16,836 nucleotides of DNA from Syntrophaceae bacterium (GTDB taxonomy: Bacteria > Desulfobacterota > Syntrophorhabdia > Syntrophorhabdales > WCHB1-27), in assembly GCA_003165115.1 (NCBI GenBank), contig PLSJ01000511.1:1-16836 (forward strand). The letters are read 5' to 3'. The position numbers were made by a program, and so were the translations under genes. Positions 1 to 6,926 of this stretch are shown in pieces (position 1 is the first letter of the stretch; every line of letters starts with the position of its first letter). Below the pieces are notes generated by a model, which saw nothing but the letters and a program-made list of their open reading frames with translations, ran no database searches and was not told the origin of the DNA.

Positions 1-679
1 TCCTGTCCATGTAGGCTCCAGGGTCTCCCTCGTCCGCATTGACGATGACATACTTTGTGTCGCCCGGAGTGCTGCGGGCGAACTCCCATTTCTTTCCCGT
101 TGAGAACCCGGCGCCCCCTCTCCCTCTCAGGCCCGAGGCTTTCACCATTTCCACCACCTGCTCCGGGGTTGCCTGAAAAAGGGCTTTGGCGAGGGCGGAA
201 TAACCACCCACACCGATATAGTCGTCGATGCTCTTTGGATCGATCTTACTGTTAAAACGGAAAACGTTCCGCTCCTGGAATTTATAGAAGGGGATGTCGG
301 ATTCATGGATGATGTTTTCGTTCGTGCCGGGGTCCGTATAGAGTAAACGCTCTACGATTTTCTTTCCCTTGATGGTCTCTGAAATAATTTCGGGAACGTC
401 GGCAGGGGCTATATTAAAATAACAGATTTCCTCGGGGTAGATACCGACAATGGGACCTCTCTCACAAAAACCGTGACAACCGGTCCTTCTGAGGTCCACC
501 GAGCCGCGCAACCCCTGCTTGTCGATCTCCTCTTCAAGAGCCGCTGCGACTTCCGCGCTACCGGAAGCATGGCAGGCAGATCCGGAACAGAGCGTGATAC
601 AGGGCTTATCCGGGTCTCTTTCCGATAAGACGCTCTTCCTATATTCTTCCAAATCAGCGGGTGAGTTCATTCGCAGCAT
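1..679 (-). CDS. bamH: BamH-like NuoF/HndC-type flavoprotein, N-terminal part (cut by left window edge)
   Basis: About 226 codons are open from ATG at 679 to the left edge; the C-terminal half lies outside. Residues about 25-110 form a thioredoxin-like [2Fe-2S] domain with all four cysteines (C31-x4-C36 and C68-x3-C72). The 51-kDa NADH dehydrogenase fold then begins, with the FMN/NADH-binding stretch [17 protein letters not shown] near residues 190-206 and NADEGDPGA near 217-225. The family oxidises NAD(P)H or passes electrons to NAD via FMN and FeS clusters in the cytoplasm. The start is 9 nt after the bamG stop; AGGA overlaps that stop (TAGGATATAACTATG). A second ATG, three codons in (670), is possible. 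Next to bamB-G, the natural assignment is BamH, the NADH-interacting subunit proposed for class II benzoyl-CoA reductase. Family is certain; the bamH name rests on context. Confidence 0.9.
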   Translation of the reverse strand, partial: MLRMNSPADLEEYRKSVLSERDPDKPCITLCSGSACHASGSAEVAAALEEEIDKQGLRGSVDLRRTGCHGFCERGPIVGIYPEEICYFNIAPADVPEIISETIKGKKIVERLLYTDPGTNENIIHESDIPFYKFQERNVFRFNSKIDPKSIDDYIGVGGYSALAKALFQATPEQVVEMVKASGLRGRGGAGFSTGKKWEFARSTPGDTKYVIVNADEGDPGAYMDR

Positions 680-688
680 AGTTATATC

Positions 689-1162
689 CTATTCATATTT
701 TCTTAATATCTCTGCCGTTTTGGCCGCAGCCATCTTGCCGTGGGCTTTCCCATCGACTTCCATCACCGGACCGAGCGCACAGCAGCCAAGGCAGTTTACC
801 GTCGTCAGGCTGAACTTCAAATCGGAGGTCGTTTCTCCGGGTTTTATTCCGGTGAAATCTTCAACCTTGTCGAGGACACGGGGGGCACCGCGGACGTGGC
901 AGGCAGTGCCCATACATACGTGGATTTCGTGACGTCCCTTGGGGACCACGCTAAAGGCTTTATAAAAGGTGACAATCTGCTGTATCCGGCTCAAAGGGAC
1001 GCCCAGCTTTTCGCTGACCATCTCCAGCACTTCTCCGGGCAGCCAACGGTTTTCGCGCTGGATCTCCAGCAAAACCTGTATGACCGCACTCTCCTTCCTC
1101 TTATGTTTATCCAAGATCTGGTCGATTCTCTCTTCGTCCATAGTTCCTGTCCTATCCTCCAT
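689..1162 (-). CDS. bamG: BamG-like NuoE-type [2Fe-2S] subunit
   Basis: A 157-residue member of the 24-kDa NADH dehydrogenase (NuoE/HndA) family. The [2Fe-2S] ligands are visible as C83-x4-C88 (CMGTAC) and C124-x3-C128 (CLGCC), after the usual helical N-terminus and the signature IVTFYKAFSVVPKGRHEIHVC. It carries electrons between the NuoF-like flavoprotein and the rest of the complex. The ATG at 1162 lies 9 nt after bamF. An internal ATG at 1141 (MDEERIDQIL) has its own upstream AGGA and would give the more typical family N-terminus, so the true start may be seven codons downstream. Its position between bamF and bamH matches the bam operon order. A second NuoE-like gene sits at the right end of this window and looks like a separate paralogue. 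Confidence 0.92.
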   Translation of the reverse strand: MEDRTGTMDEERIDQILDKHKRKESAVIQVLLEIQRENRWLPGEVLEMVSEKLGVPLSRIQQIVTFYKAFSVVPKGRHEIHVCMGTACHVRGAPRVLDKVEDFTGIKPGETTSDLKFSLTTVNCLGCCALGPVMEVDGKAHGKMAAAKTAEILRKYE

Positions 1163-1171
1163 CTCTTCCGT

Positions 1172-1966
1172 TTAAGCCCGCGCCTGCTCTTTCACTCCGG
1201 GCGGCAGGAAGACGTTCTGTTTTTCATCGAACCTGACTAAACCCTGCCTGGCCGAGCTGTTGAGGTACCTTGTCACATCCGAAGGGCCTAAGCCCAGAAT
1301 TCGAGCAATTTCTCCACTCGTGAGGCGTTCTCCTTCTCCCAGGAGGAGCATGATCTGACTCACCGCCAATTTATCGGAAACCAGCTCACGGAACAACCTT
1401 TCCGCGTCGTCACTGGCGAAGAACCTGTTATATTCTTCCGCTGTGGCGAAGGGGCCTCCCAGTCTTTCTTTTTCGACGAGCTTGATGTAGGGAAGCAGGT
1501 TCCTGACTGCCTCAAGCTTGAACTTCAATGCCTTGTCGTCAATTCCCTCGCTCTTTCCGAGCGGCCCTAATTCTTTGATCTTCCCGGAAACGTCGTTCAT
1601 GACTTCCGCAAAGCGGATGCCCTCAGAGGCGCCGACCCACTCGACCCTCAACCTTTCGGGGTTCAGGCCTATATACTTCAGCAACTTCTTCATGAGAAGC
1701 ACCGTACCCAGGGTATGATAATTCCCCTCGGTGGTGTAATGGCACTCGCCGGGCCAACAGCCTCCGATATATACCCCGTCGGCTCCATTCGTAAAAGCCC
1801 GCACGATAAATGCCGGGTCGACCCTGCCGGTGCACATCACGCGGACGAGTCTGATGTCGGTCGCATATTGCAGTCTGGAAACTCCAGCCAGATCAGCCGC
1901 GCCGTAGCCTCACCAGAAGCATATAAAACCTAGGATTCTCGGTCTGAACTCAAATTCTGTGCTCAT
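1172..1966 (-). CDS. bamF: BamF-like MvhD-family selenoprotein with winged-helix-like C-terminal extension
   Basis: Starts at ATG 1966 behind AGGAG (6 nt spacer) and is 264 residues long if the in-frame TGA at 1910-1912 is read as selenocysteine (residue 19). The motif is FICFW-U-GYGAADLAGVSR, where MvhD proteins usually show C-x-W-C followed by YAGADLAG. The reading frame continues cleanly through RVMCTGRVDP (C45), GADGVYIGGC (C70) and GEC (C75), the conserved cysteines of the MvhD [2Fe-2S] domain, ending near residue 140. MvhD passes electrons between HdrA and a partner; here the partners would be BamE and BamG/H. Residues about 196-257 look like a winged helix (LTSGEIARILGLGPSDVTRYL), which the core family lacks. 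A stop at 1910 would force a start after the UGA (e.g. 1840) and remove part of the cluster site, so the Sec reading is preferred. Bam loci are known, as I recall, to encode a Sec-containing MvhD-like protein. Confidence 0.93.
1874..1912 (-). promoter_or_regulatory. Selenocysteine UGA codon with SECIS-like hairpin in bamF
   Basis: On the minus strand, the UGA at 1912-1910 is followed after 22 nt by a perfect 5-bp stem CUGGA-GUU-UCCAG (1887-1875), whose loop GUU begins 27 nt after the UGA. Bacterial SECIS elements typically have the apical loop about 16-37 nt downstream of the UGA and a G among the first two loop bases; both hold. An alternative pairing UCUGG/CCAGA (1892-1888 with 1878-1874) gives a larger 9-nt loop. 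The structure was found by eye and no folding energy was calculated. Confidence 0.75.
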
Positions 1967-2009
1967 GCTTGTCTCCTGTACGCTTTTCGTAACCCCTGCA
2001 ACTCGCTCG

Positions 2010-5000
2010 TCAAAGGACTTTTGCAAGGGCGGGGATCGCTTCATCGATCTGGCTGAAGATCTCCTGATCCGTAAAATGCTTTAAAGAAATTGCCTGCGCG
2101 GGACACTTCCTGACACAAAGGCCATCGCCCTTGCAGAGCACAGGGTTAACCATGGCCTTCTTGCCTATGGGCGTCTCGTGAAACTCCACCGCGCCGTACT
2201 TACACACTTTGATGCATCCTCCGCAGGATACGCAGTCTTTCTCGTTTACCTCGGAGATAGCGCCCGAGGCGGTGATGGAATCCTTCGAGAGAACCGTTAC
2301 CGCGCGCCCGGCGGCGCCGTAAGCCTGGCTGATTGCCTCCGACAGATGCTTCGGGTAATGCGCCATGCCGCACAGGAAGACACCGTCCGCGGCGAAGTCC
2401 ACGGGTCTTAATTTCACGTGGGCTTCCTGGAAGAACCCATCAGGATTTAACGGCAGCTTAAAGAATCGTGAGATCTCGCCGTTTGTCGCCGAGGGAATAA
2501 CGGCGGCGGCCAGAGAGAGCAGGTCCGCGTCTATTTCGAGCTTCTTTCCCAGGACAGGATCGGTCACCGTCACCCTGAGGACAGGCTTGCCGCCTTCCTT
2601 GACGGCCTTCACCTGCGGCTTGTCGTCGGCTTCATAACGTATGAACCTGACGCCCCTGTTTGCCGCTTCACGGTAATAATCCTCTTTGAACCCGTATGTC
2701 CTCATATCCCGGAAGAGCACATGAATATCCATTTCCGGGTTCTTCTCCTTCAGCTTCAGCGCGTTCTTTATGGAGTGGCTGCAGCATATCCTGCTGCAAT
2801 AGTTCCTGTCTTCGTTCCTGCAGCCTACGCACTGGATCATCACGAGACTTTCCGCGCTGCCGACCTTTTCGTCTCCCGCGGCGATCTTCTCCTCCAATTC
2901 CAGCGAGGTCATCACGCTGTCGGACTCTCCGTAGAGGTACTCGGCGGGTTTATATTCTTCGGCGCCGGTGGCTATCACGGCCACGCCATGGTGGACCTCC
3001 CGGGACAGCCACCCGTTCTTGACCATTGTCGTGAAATTTCCCACGTAGCCGGAAACGTCGGTGATGTGTGCATCGGTAGTTACGTGAATGGAGGGGTGCC
3101 GATAGACTTTACCCATAAGATCGTTCAGATAGGTCTGGACGTCCATGCCTTCCAGGGTGTAATGAATTCTTCTGGCCATTCCTCCAAGTTCCCTGTCCTT
3201 TTCAAGCAGGAACACCTCGAACCCCTGATTGGCAAGGTTCAGGGCACCGGTCATGCCGGCCACGCCTCCTCCAATCACCAACGCCCTCTTGTCTACGGGC
3301 AATTGAAATTCCTGCAGGGGCTCCAGACGCGCGGCGCGCGCGACCGACATCCGGACAAGGTCCTTTGCCTTTTGCGTCGCGACGTCCTTTTCGCGGGAGT
3401 GCACCCAGGAGCAATGCTCCCGGATATTGGCCATTTCGTAAAAATAGGGGTTGATCCCCCCTTCCCGGAGCGTGTCGCGGAAGAGAGGCTCGTGCGTCCT
3501 CGGTGTACAGGCGGCGACCACCACACGATTGAGTCCCTTTTCCCGGATCGTATCCGCTATCTTTCTGGCGTTGTCCGTGGAGCACGCAAAGAGCGCCTCC
3601 GAGGCGTGGACCACGTTCTTCAGGCCGGAAGCATACTCGACCACCGAAGGGACGTTCACTACGCGTCCAATGTTCGCGCCGCAATGGCAGACGAAAACCC
3701 CTATTCTGGGCTGCTCGCCGGCGACACTCCTTTCCGCCGGATATTCTCTTGCCATTGCGAGGTCTCCCCGCTGATAGGCAAGCAACTGGCCGCAAAGCGC
3801 CTCGGCGCCGCTGGCCGTCATGACCGACTCCGGTATGTCTATGGGGCCCTGGAACGCCCCGCTTATGAAGACGCCCGGCCGGGAGGTCTCGATAGGATTG
3901 AAAGGGTTCGTTTTGCAAAATCCCTGGGGTCCGAGCTCGATGCCGAATTTACCGGCCAATTCTTTCACTTCGCCGGGAGGGTTCAATCCGACGGACAAGA
4001 CGACGAGGTCGAATTCCTCTTCTTTTACGCCGTCCTCGTAGGTAGAGTAGCGTATGGTCACGTTCTTGGTTTCCGGGATTTCTTTTCCGATCGATACGTA
4101 ACTTCTTATGAACCGTACGCCGTCGAGCTTTTCCGCCCTCTGGTAGAACCGTTCGAAATCTTTTCCGAACGCGCGGATGTCGTTATGGAATATCGTACAC
4201 TCCGCCTCGGCGTCATGGTCTTTTGTCAGGATGACCTGCTTCTGGGTATAGGCACAGCATACGGCCGAGCAATAGCTGTTGCCGCCCTCGATCACCTGCC
4301 GCGAGCCGACGCACTGAATCCAGGCAATCTTATGCGGGTGTTGTTTGTCCGAGGGCCGCTCTATCTCGCCCGCGTAAGGTCCTGTCGCGCAGAGTATCCT
4401 TTCGAAATCGAGGCTGGTTACGACGTTCTCCATGGTTGCGTAGCCGTAGTCATCCCGGGGCCGGGGGTCGAACGCCTCGTAGCCGGGAGACAACACTATC
4501 GCCCCTACCTCTATCTCCAGCCTTTCCGGTTTCTGGTAAAGGTCTATTGCATCGTTCTTGCAAACCCCTGCGCAGATGGAACATTTCTCGTGTTGAAGAA
4601 AGGAGCACTTTTCAGGATCGATGTACGTGACAAGCGGGACCGCCTGGGAAAAATATATGTGGATCGCTTTATTGAAAGAAAGGTCCTGATTATACTCATC
4701 CTCGACGCTTATCGGACAGTACTCCATGCAGACGCCGCAGCCCGTGCATTTATCGGCTTCGACGTATCTGGGCTTCTTGAGCAGCGCCACCCTGAATTCA
4801 CCTGCCTGCCCTTCCACCCTCTCGACTTCGGTATAGGTCAGAATCTTTATGTTCGGATGCCTGCTGCATTCGATGAATTTTGGAGATTCAATACACATGG
4901 AGCAGTCGTTGGTCGGGAAGGTCTTGTCGAGCTGGGCCATCTTGCCGCCGATGGCCGGCGATTTTTCGACCAGGTAGACCTTGAGACCCGTCTCGGCGAG

Positions 5001-5123
5001 ATCGAGAGCGGCCTGGATGCCGCTGATCCCCCCTCCCACAACCATGACGTCCCCGGTATTGCTCTCCGCGAAACTCCCGGAAAGCTGCTCGATTTCTTCT
5101 TTTTCTCTCGGTTGTTCTTCCAC
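2010..5123 (-). CDS. bamE: BamE-like tandem HdrA flavoprotein (two HdrA modules plus ferredoxin domains)
   Basis: A 1037-residue iron-sulfur flavoprotein with two HdrA-like halves. The first half has FAD motif VVGGGISGIQAALDLAETG (28-46), cysteines 74/77/86, a CTGCGVCMEYCP ferredoxin motif (126-137), a second cluster region (C173-C188), and a CVG...YCSAVCC motif (271-290). The second half has the HdrA N-terminal cysteine set (C479, C481, C514, C539, C571), FAD motif VIGGGVAGMTGALNLANQG (617-635), and CVGC...YCSRICC (765-781). Two C-terminal [4Fe-4S] motifs close the protein (C964-C974 and C997-C1007). Stand-alone HdrA is about 650 residues, so this is a fusion/duplication. HdrA flavins are the site of electron bifurcation in heterodisulfide reductase, and BamE is proposed to do the same for benzoyl-CoA reduction. 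The start is GTG at 5123, with GAGGG 9 nt upstream. No in-frame UGA is seen here. Confidence 0.94.
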   Translation of the reverse strand: MEEQPREKEEIEQLSGSFAESNTGDVMVVGGGISGIQAALDLAETGLKVYLVEKSPAIGGKMAQLDKTFPTNDCSMCIESPKFIECSRHPNIKILTYTEVERVEGQAGEFRVALLKKPRYVEADKCTGCGVCMEYCPISVEDEYNQDLSFNKAIHIYFSQAVPLVTYIDPEKCSFLQHEKCSICAGVCKNDAIDLYQKPERLEIEVGAIVLSPGYEAFDPRPRDDYGYATMENVVTSLDFERILCATGPYAGEIERPSDKQHPHKIAWIQCVGSRQVIEGGNSYCSAVCCAYTQKQVILTKDHDAEAECTIFHNDIRAFGKDFERFYQRAEKLDGVRFIRSYVSIGKEIPETKNVTIRYSTYEDGVKEEEFDLVVLSVGLNPPGEVKELAGKFGIELGPQGFCKTNPFNPIETSRPGVFISGAFQGPIDIPESVMTASGAEALCGQLLAYQRGDLAMAREYPAERSVAGEQPRIGVFVCHCGANIGRVVNVPSVVEYASGLKNVVHASEALFACSTDNARKIADTIREKGLNRVVVAACTPRTHEPLFRDTLREGGINPYFYEMANIREHCSWVHSREKDVATQKAKDLVRMSVARAARLEPLQEFQLPVDKRALVIGGGVAGMTGALNLANQGFEVFLLEKDRELGGMARRIHYTLEGMDVQTYLNDLMGKVYRHPSIHVTTDAHITDVSGYVGNFTTMVKNGWLSREVHHGVAVIATGAEEYKPAEYLYGESDSVMTSLELEEKIAAGDEKVGSAESLVMIQCVGCRNEDRNYCSRICCSHSIKNALKLKEKNPEMDIHVLFRDMRTYGFKEDYYREAANRGVRFIRYEADDKPQVKAVKEGGKPVLRVTVTDPVLGKKLEIDADLLSLAAAVIPSATNGEISRFFKLPLNPDGFFQEAHVKLRPVDFAADGVFLCGMAHYPKHLSEAISQAYGAAGRAVTVLSKDSITASGAISEVNEKDCVSCGGCIKVCKYGAVEFHETPIGKKAMVNPVLCKGDGLCVRKCPAQAISLKHFTDQEIFSQIDEAIPALAKVL

Positions 5124-5155
5124 TTAGCTATGCCCTCTTCAGGTTTGTCGGTTCT

Positions 5156-6307
5156 CTATATCACTTCCTGCACTATCTCGGTTATATCCTTTACCTGTAT
5201 GTCGTCGGCATGATTCAGGACCAGCCTGCTGTCCTCGAGCGCGGTGACGCAATATGGGCAGGCCGTGACGAGCTCTTCGACGCCAAGGCTGATAGCCTGC
5301 TCCACCCTGAGGTTGGAGAACCGCTCGTGCTTCTCGGTTTCCGCCCAGATCCTGCCGCCTCCCATGCCGCAGCAGAGGCTGTCTACCCGCGACTCGGGCA
5401 GCTCGTGCAGCTCCAAACCGGGTATCTTCTGCAAGACGCCGCGGGGCTCGTCATAGACGCCGTTATGGCGCCCCAGGTAACAGGGGTCATGGTAGGCGAT
5501 CTTCTTGCCATACTCCTTGGTGATCTGCAGCCGCCCTTCGTTTACGAGCTCGAAGAGATACTGGGAGATATGCACCACCTCGAAGTTCACCTTGAATTGG
5601 GGATACTCGTTCTTGAAGGTGTGATAGCAATGAGGGGAGGAGACAAGGATCTTCTTCACGCCGGCATCGATAAAAGTCCTGATATTTTCTTTTGCCAGGC
5701 GTTTGAAGAGGTCTTCGTTGCCGGTCTTGCGGATGCTCTCTCCGCAGCAGCTCTCTTTCGAGCCCAGTATCCCGTAGGATACCCCCGCCTTATTGAGGAT
5801 CCTGGCGGTCGCCTGGGCCACCTTCTTCAGCCTCGGGTCGAATGCCGTGTAGCAGCAGGGGAAATAGAGCAGGTCCATATCTTCGGTGAAGGGTTGTACG
5901 TCGATGCCCTCTGCCCAGTCCGCCCTGGTCTTCCGGTCTTCGTTGAAGGGGTTGCCTTGCGCGGTCAGGCCCGAGCTTATGGTGCGGTAGGGCTTCACCG
6001 CGGCCGGAAAGACGCCGTAGCCCGTAGCCATTCTGCGGAGAGCCACCATGTCGTCTATCTGCTTCACGTCTCTCGGGCAGCGCTGGGGGCACTTGCCGCA
6101 GGTGGTGCAACGCCAGATTTCCTCACGTTCTATCTCGGAGAGACCGAAGGTAGCCTCGCGGATGAGCTTGCGCATGCTGAACTTTCTCACCCTGTTCCAG
6201 GGGCAGACCGTATCACACTTGCCGCATTGGTAGCAAAATTTGACGGCGGTTCCGCCTTTCTCTTGTACCTCATCTATGATTTCTTTGAAGGGAGCTACGG
6301 TTTCCAC
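5156..6307 (-). CDS. bamD: BamD-like HdrD/CCG-domain iron-sulfur protein
   Basis: A 383-residue cytoplasmic protein. The N-terminus has two [4Fe-4S] ferredoxin motifs, CYQCGKCDTVCP (C25, 28, 31, 35) and CTTCGKCPQRCP (C67, 70, 73, 77). Two cysteine-rich CCG domains follow: YFPCCYTAF with SCCGES and C227 (residues about 148-230), then HDPCYLGR with LCCGMGGG and TACPYC (residues about 273-353). This is the architecture of HdrD or fused HdrC-HdrB, where CCG domains bind non-cubane [4Fe-4S] clusters. It would link BamE electronically to the ferredoxin BamC and the active-site subunit BamB. The start appears to be GTG at 6307, with AAGGA about 11 nt upstream; no nearby ATG gives a better start. The gap from bamC is 34 nt and from bamE 32 nt, consistent with one transcript. 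Confidence 0.93.
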   Translation of the reverse strand: METVAPFKEIIDEVQEKGGTAVKFCYQCGKCDTVCPWNRVRKFSMRKLIREATFGLSEIEREEIWRCTTCGKCPQRCPRDVKQIDDMVALRRMATGYGVFPAAVKPYRTISSGLTAQGNPFNEDRKTRADWAEGIDVQPFTEDMDLLYFPCCYTAFDPRLKKVAQATARILNKAGVSYGILGSKESCCGESIRKTGNEDLFKRLAKENIRTFIDAGVKKILVSSPHCYHTFKNEYPQFKVNFEVVHISQYLFELVNEGRLQITKEYGKKIAYHDPCYLGRHNGVYDEPRGVLQKIPGLELHELPESRVDSLCCGMGGGRIWAETEKHERFSNLRVEQAISLGVEELVTACPYCVTALEDSRLVLNHADDIQVKDITEIVQEVI

Positions 6308-6341
6308 GATAGTTTATATCCTTTTGGTTTGACTTAACGTC

Positions 6342-6908
6342 TTAGCCCTTCTTTCCCAGTCTGGCGACAGTTTCCGTGACGTTCTTGATGCCGTATTTCC
6401 TGATCAGCGACTCCAGCCCAGTCTTCATCTCGCCGCGCTTTTCCTGGCTTGCTTCCACGGAAGCTACCGGTATCGCCACTTCCTTTTCTTCGTATATGAG
6501 GGCGCCGAAGGTGCACGCGTCCACGCACATGGGCTTTTCCAGGGGCGGCTGACTTTCACACATATCGCACTTGAGCGGGAGACCCGAATCGGGCTCTTTG
6601 AACGCATCCCTCGACGGGCAGGAGGCCGGGCAGAAGGTACACTGATCGTACTCTTTGCCGTCGATCACGTAGGCGTTTCTGCCGTTGCATTCCGCCTGGG
6701 CGTAGTCACCGGCCCGCAGGGGCACGAACACGTCTCTCACTTCGTCCATGGTCACCATGATCCGCGAACGCGCGCTATTGACCGAGCTGAATTTCGGTAT
6801 GGCGTGGAAGGCGGAGCAGGCTATCTCGCACGCCCTGCAGCCCACGCACTTTTTGGTATCCACCTTTATTTCCTTAACTATTCTCGTCTTATTCCCATTG
6901 TTGTCCAC
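6342..6908 (-). CDS. bamC: BamC-like polyferredoxin, electron-transfer partner of BamB
   Basis: A 188-residue ferredoxin-like protein of the DmsB/HybA type. Cysteines are grouped as C21-x2-C24-x2-C27-x3-C31, C90-x2-C93-x3-C97, and C114-x2-C117...C128-x3-C132, with an extra C74. This is enough for about three [4Fe-4S] clusters. In the characterised class II benzoyl-CoA reductase, BamC is the FeS subunit bound to BamB. The start is GTG at 6908 with a GGAAGGGGGG ribosome binding site about 8 nt upstream, 18 nt after the bamB stop. The last ~40 residues form a charged, probably helical tail with no cysteines. Assignment is by family plus its place directly after bamB. Confidence 0.92.
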   Translation of the reverse strand: MDNNGNKTRIVKEIKVDTKKCVGCRACEIACSAFHAIPKFSSVNSARSRIMVTMDEVRDVFVPLRAGDYAQAECNGRNAYVIDGKEYDQCTFCPASCPSRDAFKEPDSGLPLKCDMCESQPPLEKPMCVDACTFGALIYEEKEVAIPVASVEASQEKRGEMKTGLESLIRKYGIKNVTETVARLGKKG

Positions 6909-6926
6909 GGTGACGCCCCCCTTCCT

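Noticed and set aside
1172..1840. A shorter MvhD-like gene starting after the UGA
   Set aside because: It would discard the conserved first cluster motif and strong homology that continues upstream to an ATG with a good ribosome binding site. Sec read-through explains everything.
2721..5213. A very long open frame on the plus strand opposite bamE
   Set aside because: It mirrors a gene with complete HdrA, FAD and FeS motifs. The plus-strand translation has no recognisable domain, so it is an antisense frame created by codon bias.
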